Part shown: piece after piece, positions 17,466 through 26,488 of the stretch
Layout: every line of letters starts with the position of its first letter
Position numbering within the stretch: position 1 is the first letter of the stretch
DNA from: Acidaminococcales bacterium
GTDB lineage: Bacteria; Bacillota; Negativicutes; Acidaminococcales; JAISLQ01
Direction of reading: 5' to 3'
DNA length: 41,998 nucleotides
NCBI GenBank assembly: GCA_031290885.1
Contig: JAISLQ010000063.1
Coordinates: forward strand, 1-41,998
The notes under the pieces: model-generated
The model's input: only the letters and a program-made list of their open reading frames with translations
What the model was told of the DNA's origin: nothing
The model's database searches: none
Translations under genes and position numbers: made by a program

Positions 17466-17492
17466 ATTATATTAAATTATGTGGCGCGGCAA
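17466..17492 (-). promoter_or_regulatory. Possible promoter of the amino acid transporter operon
   Basis: On the minus strand TTGCCG (17492-17487) and TATAAT (17471-17466) are separated by 15 bases, shorter than the ideal 17. The -10 is a perfect consensus, about 60 bases upstream of the binding-protein start. Confidence 0.4.
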
Positions 17493-17649
17493 GGGCAAAA
17501 GGAATATTGGGGCAAAAACGGAAGATTTCCGGCACAAAACTTGCTTGGCAATTAAAAATAGCGTATTTTGCCCTATTTTCCCGATAGTTGAAAACCCAGT
17601 ATGGTGATATAGTATTAGGTAGCGCAGAAAAATGGGCGGGGGGATTTAT

Positions 17650-18213
17650 TTGCAAAGGGAAAAAATATACGCTGTCCTTTTAAAACACGTACATTCCGAA
17701 CAGCTTTTAAGGCATGGGGCGGCGGTGGAAATAGCTTTGCGCGCCTATGCTGAAAAATTCGGCGCCGATCCTGATTATTGGGGAGCGGTGGGTCTTTTGC
17801 ACGATATTGATTTTGAAAAATATCCGAACGAACACCTCAAACATTCGCGTGAAATACTTCTGTCGGAGGGTTTTGCCGAACAATTTGTCATTGACGTCAT
17901 ATCGCATGATCGGGAATGGGAAAAAGAAAGATCACTTTTGCAAAAGGCGCTTTTAGCTTGCGATGAGATGACCGGTTTTGTGCTGGCCTGCGCTTTGGTT
18001 CGCCCCGACAAAAGCCTCGACGCGCTGGAAGTCAAGTCGGTTGTGAAAAAAATGAAGGACAAAGCCTTCGCCAGGGCGGTGAGCCGGGAACTTTTGGCGG
18101 AAAGCGCCGCCGATCTGGGCGTTGATTTGAAGGAGCATATAGATTTCGTGCGCGCGGCTTTGGCCGCGAAAGTAAAAGACGAGCCTTACGCCGGGCTGAA
18201 ATTTCTCGGGTAG
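17650..18213 (+). CDS. HD-domain (HDIG-type) phosphohydrolase-like protein
   Basis: 187 residues from a TTG at 17650, preferred because a GGGGGG ribosome-binding site lies about seven bases upstream; an ATG at 17632 would place that site inside the gene. The HD pattern is visible: HVHSEQLLRHGAAVEIALRAYA with the first His, then the HD pair in GLLHDIDFEKYP, then a further His in VISHDREW. Small proteins of this kind are widespread in Firmicutes and uncharacterised; a metal-dependent phosphohydrolase activity is inferred from the motif. It stands alone with its own upstream region and no partner gene. Confidence 0.85.
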   Translation: MQREKIYAVLLKHVHSEQLLRHGAAVEIALRAYAEKFGADPDYWGAVGLLHDIDFEKYPNEHLKHSREILLSEGFAEQFVIDVISHDREWEKERSLLQKALLACDEMTGFVLACALVRPDKSLDALEVKSVVKKMKDKAFARAVSRELLAESAADLGVDLKEHIDFVRAALAAKVKDEPYAGLKFLG

Positions 18214-18245
18214 GTGCTATTTCCCGGTGATTCAGGCATTTTGCG

Positions 18246-18274
18246 TTGAAGGACGCTATTACTTGTGGTATACT
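18246..18274 (+). promoter_or_regulatory. Candidate sigma-70-type promoter of the Vsr-like gene
   Basis: TTGAAG (18246-18251) and TATACT (18269-18274) are separated by an ideal 17 bases, about 85 bases upstream of the Vsr-like start. Because the small ORF and miaB follow on the same strand, this promoter could also feed miaB-mutS-mutL. Confidence 0.5.
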
Positions 18275-18358
18275 GTTCTAAAATATACTATGAGTAGTTA
18301 TTGAAGTCAAGGCGGCAAAATCAAATTTTTCCAACGGCCGCCCGAGGGAAGCGAAAAT

Positions 18359-18823
18359 ATGGGAAAATCACCGCCGCCCGCCGATAGCAAGCGCCATTAT
18401 ATTATGAGCCGGATAAAAAGCAAAAATACCTCCATTGAGCTCTCTTTGCGCAAAGCTCTCTGGCGCTCCGGCATAAAATACAGAAAAAACTATGCGAAAC
18501 TTCCCGGGACGCCGGACATAGCCATCACAAAATATCAAATAGCGATATTTTGTGATGGTGATTTTTGGCATGGTAAAGATTGGAAAACTAAAAAGCCAAG
18601 AATCAAAAGCAACCGGGAATATTGGTTCAAAAAAATTGAGCGCAATATAACCCGCGACAATGAAACTAATAGGTTGCTGCGCGGCATGGGTTGGACGGTC
18701 GTAAGGTTTTGGGGCACTGAAATATGCGGCAATCCGGGCAATTGCATCGACAATATAAAAGAAGCCATATTCCAAAACCAAGTGGATGCCGGCGATGTCT
18801 GGTTTGGCTCCGACGAGCCATGA
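18359..18823 (+). CDS. Vsr-like (very short patch repair) endonuclease family protein
   Basis: 154 residues; ATG at 18359 after GAAG. Vsr nicks next to T:G mismatches made by deamination of 5-methylcytosine. The alignment to E. coli Vsr is clear from MSRIKSKNTSIEL and LPGTPDIAI through FWHG to NITRDNETNRLLRGMGW and VVRFW. Catalytic Glu25, Asp51 and His69 correspond to E27, D53 and H71. In contrast the zinc ligands Cys66, His71 and Cys73 correspond to D68, K73 and W75, and His64 to D66. I read this as a zinc-less subfamily. No Dcm-type methylase is nearby, but miaB-mutS-mutL follow directly. Family membership is firm, T:G specificity is not. Confidence 0.85.
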   Translation: MGKSPPPADSKRHYIMSRIKSKNTSIELSLRKALWRSGIKYRKNYAKLPGTPDIAITKYQIAIFCDGDFWHGKDWKTKKPRIKSNREYWFKKIERNITRDNETNRLLRGMGWTVVRFWGTEICGNPGNCIDNIKEAIFQNQVDAGDVWFGSDEP

Positions 18824-18859
18824 CAAAGGGGCGCGCGCAGGGTGTAAAGGGGCACGGCC

Positions 18860-19033
18860 ATGAGTTTTGCGCAAACTGTTTTGTTGGATTTTGCGAAGGC
18901 GCTATGCGGCCAAGTTGAGACGGCCTTGCCGCAAATTACGAACGTGTCCACCGGCGTTTTACGCCTCGCGGCGCGGCAAATCAGCCCGCAAATCTTGCCT
19001 GTGTTTCAACCGGGGCGCATTATTAAGAGGTGA
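18860..19033 (+). CDS. Possible 57-residue protein upstream of miaB
   Basis: An ATG at 18860 opens a 57-codon frame ending seven bases before the miaB start. The peptide begins MSFAQTVLLDFAKALCGQ and ends QPGRIIKR; it shows no motif I recognise. AAGGGG lies about eight bases upstream. The last codons contain the AGAGGTGA that serves as the miaB ribosome-binding site, a layout typical of coupled genes. It could also be chance open frame, so I keep this tentative. Confidence 0.35.
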   Translation: MSFAQTVLLDFAKALCGQVETALPQITNVSTGVLRLAARQISPQILPVFQPGRIIKR

Positions 19034-19040
19034 GCGGTAA

Positions 19041-20351
19041 TTGCCTGGGTTTCACGTCATAAATTACGGCTGCCAAATGAACCAAAGCGATTCGGAGCAT
19101 TACGCCGGGCAGCTTGAAAGCCTCGGTTACGAGGAGACGGCCGACTATAAGAAGGCCGCCGTTGTCATTTTAAATACCTGTTGCGTCCGTGAGGGCGCGG
19201 AACAGAAGATCCGCGGCAAAATCGGCGAGTTCAAATTTTTCAAAAAAGAGCATCCGGACGCAGTGCTCGCCATCGCCGGCTGTATGGCGCAAAAAGGAGG
19301 GGAAGCGCTCCTTTCCGAATTCAAACAGATCGACCTGGTTTTGGGCACTTTTTATATAAGCAGTTTTACCGGCATACTGCAGGAATTTCTGCAAACGCGC
19401 CGGCGACAGGCTTTTGTCGATGAGAAAGCGGACAGGGAAGATTTTTCCGGCGGCATATTGCGCAAAAGCGCCTTTTCCGCCTGGATACCCGTGACGCATG
19501 GCTGCAACAATTACTGCTCTTATTGCATAGTCCCCTATGTCCGCGGCCGCGAACGCTCCCGGCCGTTTCAGGCGGTCATGGACGAGGTGGCGTCCGTCGC
19601 CGGACGGTACAAAGAGATCGTGCTTTTAGGCCAGAACGTCAATTCTTACGCCAGCGGCGGCACAAACTTTGCCGGTCTGCTCAGCGCGGTTGACCAAACG
19701 CCCGGCGTGGAACGGATACGTTTTATGACAAGCCATCCGCGCGATATGGGCGAAGATGTCATAAAGGCGGTGGCTGCCGGAGAGCGCATCTGTGAGCATT
19801 TCCATTTGCCGGTACAGGCGGGCGGCGATCGTGTCCTGAAAGCCATGAACAGGGGCTACAGCCGGGACGGTTATTTGCGCCTTATCGAGTCGGTGCGCCG
19901 CCATGTCCCCGCCGCGAGCGTTACCACCGATATTATTGTGGGATTTCCCGGCGAGACGGAAGAAGATTTCGCCGATACTTTATCTTTGGTGGAAAGCGCG
20001 CGTTATGACGCGGCCTATACCTTTATCTATTCGCCGCGTTCCGGAACGCCGGCCGCCGGCATGGACGGACAGGTGCCGGAACCGGTCAAAAAAGCCCGCC
20101 TGAAAGCCCTCATGGAGTTGCAAAACAAGATAAGCCTTGACATTAACGGCAAATTGGCAGGAAGCGTGCAAACGGTAATGGTGGAAGGCGCAAGCGCGAC
20201 AAACGAAAGCAATCTGTCGGGGCGCACGCGCGCCAACAAGATAGTCATATTTCCCCGGGACGGCCGTTCTATCGCGGCTGGCGAAACAGTGCCGGTAAAA
20301 ATAACTTCCGGTCAGACCTGGCTGCTGAAAGGGACGATCGCCAAGCGATGA
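19041..20351 (+). CDS. miaB: tRNA-2-methylthio-N6-dimethylallyladenosine synthase
   Basis: 436 residues. MiaB is a radical-SAM methylthiotransferase that converts i6A37 to ms2i6A37 in tRNAs reading UNN codons. The N-terminal UPF0004 domain holds the auxiliary-cluster cysteines C11, C47 and C81. The radical-SAM cluster is C156, C160 and C163 (CNNYCSYC), and a TRAM domain closes the protein. The start is a TTG at 19041 with AGAGGTGA seven bases upstream. MiaA, which makes its i6A substrate, is encoded about 5 kb downstream in the same gene run. Confidence 0.96.
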   Translation: MPGFHVINYGCQMNQSDSEHYAGQLESLGYEETADYKKAAVVILNTCCVREGAEQKIRGKIGEFKFFKKEHPDAVLAIAGCMAQKGGEALLSEFKQIDLVLGTFYISSFTGILQEFLQTRRRQAFVDEKADREDFSGGILRKSAFSAWIPVTHGCNNYCSYCIVPYVRGRERSRPFQAVMDEVASVAGRYKEIVLLGQNVNSYASGGTNFAGLLSAVDQTPGVERIRFMTSHPRDMGEDVIKAVAAGERICEHFHLPVQAGGDRVLKAMNRGYSRDGYLRLIESVRRHVPAASVTTDIIVGFPGETEEDFADTLSLVESARYDAAYTFIYSPRSGTPAAGMDGQVPEPVKKARLKALMELQNKISLDINGKLAGSVQTVMVEGASATNESNLSGRTRANKIVIFPRDGRSIAAGETVPVKITSGQTWLLKGTIAKR

Positions 20352-20376
20352 TTTTGATCGACAGAGAGGCTTGAGG

Positions 20377-22959
20377 ATGGACAATCAAAACTATACTCCC
20401 ATGATAATTCAATACCAGGAAATTAAAAGCCGACATCCGGGCGAAATACTTTTTTTCCGTTTAGGCGATTTTTATGAGATGTTTTTTGACGACGCCCATC
20501 TGGCGTCGCGCGAGCTTGACATTACGCTCACTTCGCGCGACGGCGGCGCCGATGAGCGCATCCCCATGTGCGGCGTGCCGTATCATTCCGCCGACGGCTA
20601 TATCGCCAAGCTTATCAAAAAAGGTTACAAGATAGCTATCTGCGAACAGGTGGAAGACCCCAGAGACGCCAAAGGACTGGTAAAACGCGAGGTAATAAAA
20701 ATAATTACGCCGGGCACGGCGATGAACGACCAACTGCTGGATGAGAAAACCAATCAATATCTTGCCTTGCTCTATGAAGAAGCCGGCTGTTTAGCTTTTG
20801 CCGCTGCGGACGTATCCACCGGCGAATGTCTGTGGGCGGCCTGCCGGGGCGTCGCCCGCAGGGAAAAGGCACTGGATCTTATTTTTCAAATAGCGCCGGC
20901 GGAAATGGTAACTGTGGGAAAGGTCGAGAACTGGTCGGATTTGGAAAGTTTTTGCCGGCAAAAACTGCCGGGGTGCTCATTCAGCCTTTATTGCCCGGAG
21001 GATTTGGATGGCGCGGAGGCGTTGACTTTCAAGCACTTCCCCGGGCACAAATTGCCCGCAGAGGCAAAGACGGCCGTCGGCTGTCTGCTGTCTTATCTTT
21101 ATACGCTTTTAAAGTCCGATTTGTCGCATATTGGCAATTTGAGCGAATTAAATTATGAAACGGCCATGCTGCTTGACGCCGCCGCCGCGCGCAATCTCGA
21201 GCTTCTGCGAAACTTGCGCGACGGCTCGCGCAAGGGCACTCTGCTGGATATTATTGATTTTACGCAGACCGCCATGGGCGGGCGCCAGCTTAAACGCTGG
21301 ATAGAGGCGCCGCTTCTGAATCCGGCCGCGATAATAGCACGCCAGCAAGTGATTGCCGAACTGCTGGGGGAATTTCATTTGCGGGAACTGCTGAAAACGC
21401 AATTGGCTATGATCAGCGACATGGAACGCATACTTTCGCGGATAGAGGTCGGCAACGCCAACGCCCGCGACTTGGCGGCGCTGTCCGCCTCATTGGCGGC
21501 GCTGCCCGATATAAGGCTCGCCCTTAAAAATGCGCAAGGCGGCAAATTGCATGAGCTTGGCGATTCTTTGGAACTGCACTCTTCCTTGCGCACTCTCTTA
21601 TTCAACGCCTTGGTTGACGATCCGCCTTTTTCCGTGCGCGAAGGCGGCATGATCCGGGAGGGGTATGACCTGGAATTGGATGCCCTGCGGCGCACCTCCC
21701 GCGACAGCCGGGAATGGATGAACGATTTTGAGGCGAAGCAGCGCGCCCTTACCGGCATTAAAAATCTTAAAGTAGGCTATAACAAGGTATTCGGGTATTA
21801 TATTGAAATTACCCGCTCAAACCTCGGCGCCGTACCTGACAATTTCGTCCGCAAACAGACGCTGGCCAATGCGGAAAGATATATCGTGCCTGAACTTAAA
21901 GAGTTTGAAAACAGAATCCTCGGCGCGCAGGAACGTATCGAGCAGTTGGAATACTATATTTTCAACTGTCTGCGCGAAAAAGTGCGGGAACACACGGCGG
22001 AGCTGCAAAATACCGCCAGGGCTCTGGCGTCCGTAGACGTTTTTCTGTCGCTGGCCACCGCTGCGGACAAATATAAATATATACGCCCGGAATTAAACAG
22101 CCGCCAGGAAATAACAATCAAGGACGGACGGCATCCGGTGGTAGAGCGGCTGTTGCGGCAAGAACTGTTTGTGCCAAACGACGTGTCCCTCAACATGGGC
22201 GATCGCCGCATGTTGATAATAACCGGTCCCAACATGGCCGGCAAGTCAACTTATATGCGCCAGATCGCCTTGCTTACGCTGATGGCGCAGATCGGATGTT
22301 TCATCCCGGCCAGGCAGGCTTGCATTTGTCCGGTCGACCGCATATTTACCCGCGTAGGCGCCAGCGACGACCTGGCCAGCGGGCAAAGCACCTTCATGCT
22401 GGAAATGACCGAAGTCGCGCAGATTTTAAACCGCGCGACCGAACGCAGCCTGATCATCCTTGACGAAGTGGGGCGCGGTACCAGCACTTATGACGGCATG
22501 AGCATAGCGCAGGCGGTCATTGAATATATAAACTCCAAAATAGGCGCCAAAACGCTTTTCGCCACCCATTACCACGAACTCATGCAGCTGGAGAGCCAGC
22601 TTGACGGATTGCGCAATTGTTCGGTCGCGGTCAAAGAAAAGGGGGGCGAGGTAGTTTTTCTGCGGCGCATCGTGCCCGGAGGGGCGGACAAAAGTTACGG
22701 CATACACGTGGCGCAATTGGCCGGCCTGCCTAAAAGTCTTTTGGCAAGAGCGCAGCGCCTGCTCAATGAATATTCGGGCGAGACGCCCACCGGCGAAACG
22801 CAAAAGAAGGAAACTTCCCCCCGGCAGGAAACGCTCTTCGCCGGCGCGCTCAACAGGGAACTCCTGGAACTCGACGTAGCCGCCATGACGCCGATTGAAG
22901 CTATGAACAAACTGTATGACCTGCAAAAGGAAGCGAAAAAGGAAGCGGGTATTCCCTGA
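20377..22959 (+). CDS. mutS: DNA mismatch repair protein MutS
   Basis: 860 residues from the ATG at 20377, with GAGAGG upstream; a TTG two codons earlier is less likely. MutS binds mismatches and loops as a dimeric clamp. The mismatch-reading motif FYEMFF is near residue 32, and the connector, lever and clamp domains follow. The ATPase domain has Walker A GPNMAGKST (about residue 616), Walker B with IILDEVGRGTSTYDG, and ends with the helix-turn-helix and C-terminal EAMNKLYDLQKEA segment. It is followed without a gap by mutL. Confidence 0.97.
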   Translation: MDNQNYTPMIIQYQEIKSRHPGEILFFRLGDFYEMFFDDAHLASRELDITLTSRDGGADERIPMCGVPYHSADGYIAKLIKKGYKIAICEQVEDPRDAKGLVKREVIKIITPGTAMNDQLLDEKTNQYLALLYEEAGCLAFAAADVSTGECLWAACRGVARREKALDLIFQIAPAEMVTVGKVENWSDLESFCRQKLPGCSFSLYCPEDLDGAEALTFKHFPGHKLPAEAKTAVGCLLSYLYTLLKSDLSHIGNLSELNYETAMLLDAAAARNLELLRNLRDGSRKGTLLDIIDFTQTAMGGRQLKRWIEAPLLNPAAIIARQQVIAELLGEFHLRELLKTQLAMISDMERILSRIEVGNANARDLAALSASLAALPDIRLALKNAQGGKLHELGDSLELHSSLRTLLFNALVDDPPFSVREGGMIREGYDLELDALRRTSRDSREWMNDFEAKQRALTGIKNLKVGYNKVFGYYIEITRSNLGAVPDNFVRKQTLANAERYIVPELKEFENRILGAQERIEQLEYYIFNCLREKVREHTAELQNTARALASVDVFLSLATAADKYKYIRPELNSRQEITIKDGRHPVVERLLRQELFVPNDVSLNMGDRRMLIITGPNMAGKSTYMRQIALLTLMAQIGCFIPARQACICPVDRIFTRVGASDDLASGQSTFMLEMTEVAQILNRATERSLIILDEVGRGTSTYDGMSIAQAVIEYINSKIGAKTLFATHYHELMQLESQLDGLRNCSVAVKEKGGEVVFLRRIVPGGADKSYGIHVAQLAGLPKSLLARAQRLLNEYSGETPTGETQKKETSPRQETLFAGALNRELLELDVAAMTPIEAMNKLYDLQKEAKKEAGIP

Positions 22960-24782
22960 TGGACAACAGGATAATATTGCTTGACGCCAACACGGCCAAT
23001 AAAATCGCCGCCGGCGAAGTGGTGGAAAAACCGGCTTCGGCCGTTAAAGAACTGATCGAAAATTCTTTGGACGCCGGAGCGCGCGCGATCGAAATTGAAA
23101 TCGCCGGCGGCGGCGTAAAATACATCCGCGTTACCGATGACGGCGTAGGCATGTCGGAAGGCGATGCCCGTCTGTCCGTATTGCGCCACGCCACCAGCAA
23201 AATCAAGACGGAAAGCGACCTTATGTCCATTAAGACAATGGGGTTTCGCGGCGAGGCTTTGCCCAGCATCGCGTCCGTATCAAGGTTCTCCCTGCTGACC
23301 CGTCCGCCGGATGCCGAGTTTGCCGTTAAAGTTACGCTCGTGGGCGGGGAAGGCCTCGATGTAACAAAAACCGGCGCCGGAGTCGGCACAAGCGTGATCG
23401 TCGAAGACCTATTCTTTAACATTCCCGCCCGGCGCAAATTTTTGCGCACCGAAAGCACGGAAAGCCGCTACGTAAGCGAAGTTGTGGAAAAGCTCGCCTT
23501 GTCGAGGCCCGATGTCCGCTTTTCCCTGGTCAGCGGCGGCAGGCAGGTTTTAGCTACCCCGGGCGGCGGAGAACTGGCCGACGCCATAGAAAGCATCTTT
23601 GGCGCGAAAACCAGGGAAGAACTGCTGCCGGTAAATTACGAAAAAGACGGGTTTAAAATCACCGGGTATGCCGGAAATCCTTCCCTGCTCAAAAGCTCCC
23701 GCCAGTGGCAGACCATGATCGCGAACGGGCGCGTCATAACCAGCCGGTTCATTGCCCGCGCGCTTGACCACGCCTATCAATCGCAACTGCCCAAAAACGG
23801 CTATCCTTTCGCGGTCGTGGTGCTGGAACTTGACATGGAGCAGACAGACGTTAACGTACATCCGCAAAAAAGCGAGATAAAGTTCAGCGACGAGCAGGGC
23901 GTGTACCGTGCGGTGTACCGGGCGTTTTCCGACGCTTTGGCGCGGCCGCTTCGGGACGGAACAGCCCCCATCGAGGCGCGGACGGAAAGCGGCGCTTTGG
24001 CGCGGCCGGCAAAGCAGGAAACAAAGCGCGCCGCGCCTTCGTCCTACCAGATGGATATATGGAAACAGTCGCCTTTTACCGTCAGGGAAGAAGTTACGGT
24101 TTACGGCAAACAGGCGGTACGTGATTTCTTTGCCGAGCGCGCGGCGCTGCTCGCCGAAAAAGAATTGCCGCCAAGCAGTGCCGCGCCGGAACGGAAAGCG
24201 GATTCCGACGAAACTCATTCGATCTGGCCGCTAGGTCAAATCGCGCGCACGTACATAGTGGCGCAATCCGCAGACGGCCTTTATATCATAGATCAGCACG
24301 CCGCCCATGAACGGATCGTTTTTGACCGGCTGACCGCAAACAAAGGCGATATGCCGGTGCAGGAGCTGCTTTTGCCCGTATATATACAGTTGCCTGCAGA
24401 CGAAGCCGATCTGGCGCTTGCCCATAGCCAAACCTTCAAGTCCCTGGGCTTTGATTTGGAAGCCGCCGGGCCTGACGCGCTCAAACTGACTGCCGTGCCG
24501 GCCGATCTGTCGGCTGATGAGTTGGAAAGCTTTGTCAGGCAGTCGCTGGTTTTTATTGCCGGAATGAAAACCCCCGATCCGGGTGAGATGCGCAGCCGCC
24601 TGGTGTCCTTGGCCTCCTGCCGGGCGGCGATCAAAGGCGGGCAAACTCTTAACATAAGGCAGATGCGCGAACTCATCGCCCAACTGATGGACACCCGGCA
24701 TCCTTTTACTTGCCCGCACGGGCGTCCGGTCATAATTAAATATTCCGAACAGGAGCTTGGCCGGATGTTCAAAAGGACTTAG
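22959..24782 (+). CDS. mutL: DNA mismatch repair protein MutL (endonuclease-type)
   Basis: 607 residues; the ATG at 22959 shares one base with the mutS stop, indicating coupling. The GHKL ATPase has IAAGEVVEKPASAVKELIEN and TDDGVGM, then TMGFRGEAL. After a linker (about residues 330-425) the C-terminal endonuclease domain starts with DQHAAHERIVFD. This matches the DQHA(X)2E(X)4E motif of nicking MutL proteins except that Asp replaces the last Glu. The other metal motifs, SCRAAIKGG and CPHGRP, are present. Nicking MutL proteins supply strand incision in bacteria that lack MutH, and none is visible here. Confidence 0.96.
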   Translation: MDNRIILLDANTANKIAAGEVVEKPASAVKELIENSLDAGARAIEIEIAGGGVKYIRVTDDGVGMSEGDARLSVLRHATSKIKTESDLMSIKTMGFRGEALPSIASVSRFSLLTRPPDAEFAVKVTLVGGEGLDVTKTGAGVGTSVIVEDLFFNIPARRKFLRTESTESRYVSEVVEKLALSRPDVRFSLVSGGRQVLATPGGGELADAIESIFGAKTREELLPVNYEKDGFKITGYAGNPSLLKSSRQWQTMIANGRVITSRFIARALDHAYQSQLPKNGYPFAVVVLELDMEQTDVNVHPQKSEIKFSDEQGVYRAVYRAFSDALARPLRDGTAPIEARTESGALARPAKQETKRAAPSSYQMDIWKQSPFTVREEVTVYGKQAVRDFFAERAALLAEKELPPSSAAPERKADSDETHSIWPLGQIARTYIVAQSADGLYIIDQHAAHERIVFDRLTANKGDMPVQELLLPVYIQLPADEADLALAHSQTFKSLGFDLEAAGPDALKLTAVPADLSADELESFVRQSLVFIAGMKTPDPGEMRSRLVSLASCRAAIKGGQTLNIRQMRELIAQLMDTRHPFTCPHGRPVIIKYSEQELGRMFKRT

Positions 24783-25568
24783 ATGAATTTCGCGGTTACC
24801 GTAGGCAAAAACGGCGCGCCCGGCTTAACGGGCAAAGCGCGGGCATGGAGCGAAGAACTGGGCCTGCCGTTTATCGGGCGGGACAAAGGGACGCTTGACG
24901 AATTTATAACGCGCGGCGGCTTTGATGGCGCCTTAGTCGCTACCGCCAAAGGGCCGGAGCTTTATTCGGCCGGCGGCCGGCTGTTTTTTCATCCGGGCAT
25001 GAGCGTGCGGCGCATAGGGAATCTTTGCGCGGGCGCCGGCGACAGGATGGTCAGGGCCATGGGTCTAAAAAGGGGCATGAGCGTATTGGATTGTACGCTG
25101 GGGCTGGCCGCCGATGCCTGCGTCGCTTCTTGGGCGGTTGGGCGCGAAGGGCTCGTGGTAGGAGTTGAGGCGGTTAAACCCGTGGCTTTTGTGATAAGGG
25201 AAGGGCTGTCAAATTACCGGGCCGACAACGAAGAACTGACCGCGGCCATGCGCCGGATACGGGTAGTGTTTTCCGATGCCCTGGCTTATCTCAAAAAAGC
25301 GGCGGACAACTCTTTCGATATAGTTTATTTTGATCCGATGTTTGAGCGCATTTTGGAAAAATCACACAACATGGAACCGCTGCGGCCGGTAGCCCATGCC
25401 CTGAAACTGGACGGCGCGCTGCTGGCCGAAGCGCAAAGAGTCGCCGCCGGCAAGGTAGTAATAAAAACCATTGAACCCGGGAAGCATTTTCCTTGGCTTT
25501 TGGCGCGCCTTACCGGCGATGGCCGCTACAGCAAACTAAAATACGCAGTGCTGGAGGCTGGCGGGTGA
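24783..25568 (+). CDS. Class I SAM-dependent methyltransferase, RsmJ-like
   Basis: 261 residues; its ATG immediately follows the mutL stop. The SAM-binding motif I is MSVLDCTLGLAADACVASWAVG, motif II ends GLVVGVEAV, and the catalytic-type motif IV reads DIVYFDPMFE. Together with the FFHPGMSVRRI block this resembles the RsmJ (16S rRNA guanine-N2) family. The gene sits between mutL and miaA in a run rich in RNA-modification genes. Activity on 16S rRNA is inferred; it is shorter and divergent from the E. coli enzyme at the N-terminus. Confidence 0.75.
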   Translation: MNFAVTVGKNGAPGLTGKARAWSEELGLPFIGRDKGTLDEFITRGGFDGALVATAKGPELYSAGGRLFFHPGMSVRRIGNLCAGAGDRMVRAMGLKRGMSVLDCTLGLAADACVASWAVGREGLVVGVEAVKPVAFVIREGLSNYRADNEELTAAMRRIRVVFSDALAYLKKAADNSFDIVYFDPMFERILEKSHNMEPLRPVAHALKLDGALLAEAQRVAAGKVVIKTIEPGKHFPWLLARLTGDGRYSKLKYAVLEAGG

Positions 25569-26488
25569 AGGACAAATTGATCGTCATTCTCGGCCCGACC
25601 GCCACCGGCAAGAGCAAACTCGGAATTTCCCTCGCGCAAGAGCTGGGTACGCAAATAATCTCAGGCGACTCCATGCTGGTCTACCGGGGAATGGACATCG
25701 GCACGGCCAAACCGGCAGCGGACGAATTAAAGCGGGTGCGGCACCACCTTGTCGATATTCTTCGGCCGTGTGAAATTTTCAGCGCGGCGCTGTTTCAAAA
25801 AGAGGCCGCGCGCCTTATAGCAGAACTCAACGGCAAGGGGATGCTTCCGCTGCTGGTGGGCGGGACAGGCCTTTATATCCGTTCGCTGCTCGAAGGATAT
25901 GATTTTTCGGCGCCGGAAGCGGATCCGGCATTGCGCGCGCAACTGGAAGCTTTCGCGGACGAATTCGGCGACGCGGCGCTGTTTGCCCGCTTGCGCGCTT
26001 TGTCGGCCAAAGCCGCCTCCGGCATACATCCCAACAACCGGCGGCGGGTTATAAGGGCGATAGAAGCCGCTACGCTTGGCCAAGGAATATCGCGCGAAAA
26101 ACAGCGGGAATTGGTTTATGACGCGCGGGTATTCGGGCTTTACGCGGACAGGGATTTTTTATATGAGAAAATAAATCAACGGGTAAAGAACATGTTTGAC
26201 GCCGGGCTGATCGAAGAAGTGCGAGGCCTAATGGGCGCGGGCGTGGACAAGCGGGCGCCGGCCATGCGCGGCATCGGCTACAAAGAAGTAATTGAATATA
26301 TGGACGGCGCTTGCACGCTGCCCGAATGTATGCGGCTTGTCGCCAGAAATACCAGGCGCTTCGCCAAACGCCAGTTTACCTGGTACAGAAAAATGCCTTA
26401 TATAAAATGGCTGAAAGTGGAAGAAGGCCCAAGCGTCAAAAGGCTTGCGAATATTATCCGCGAAAACTTGTGGAATGAGCGAAACTAA
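25565..26488 (+). CDS. miaA: tRNA dimethylallyltransferase
   Basis: 307 residues from a GTG at 25565 that overlaps the previous stop (GTGA), with GGAGG about seven bases upstream. MiaA transfers dimethylallyl to A37 of UNN-reading tRNAs, producing the substrate of MiaB. The P-loop is GPTATGKSK, followed by ISGDSMLVYRGMDIGTAKP and the DILRPCEIFSAALFQ block. VGGTGLYIRSLLEG and the C-terminal RRFAKRQFTWYRKM motif complete the family signature. The following hfq gene is separated by a 238-base structured leader. Confidence 0.96.
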   Translation: MKDKLIVILGPTATGKSKLGISLAQELGTQIISGDSMLVYRGMDIGTAKPAADELKRVRHHLVDILRPCEIFSAALFQKEAARLIAELNGKGMLPLLVGGTGLYIRSLLEGYDFSAPEADPALRAQLEAFADEFGDAALFARLRALSAKAASGIHPNNRRRVIRAIEAATLGQGISREKQRELVYDARVFGLYADRDFLYEKINQRVKNMFDAGLIEEVRGLMGAGVDKRAPAMRGIGYKEVIEYMDGACTLPECMRLVARNTRRFAKRQFTWYRKMPYIKWLKVEEGPSVKRLANIIRENLWNERN

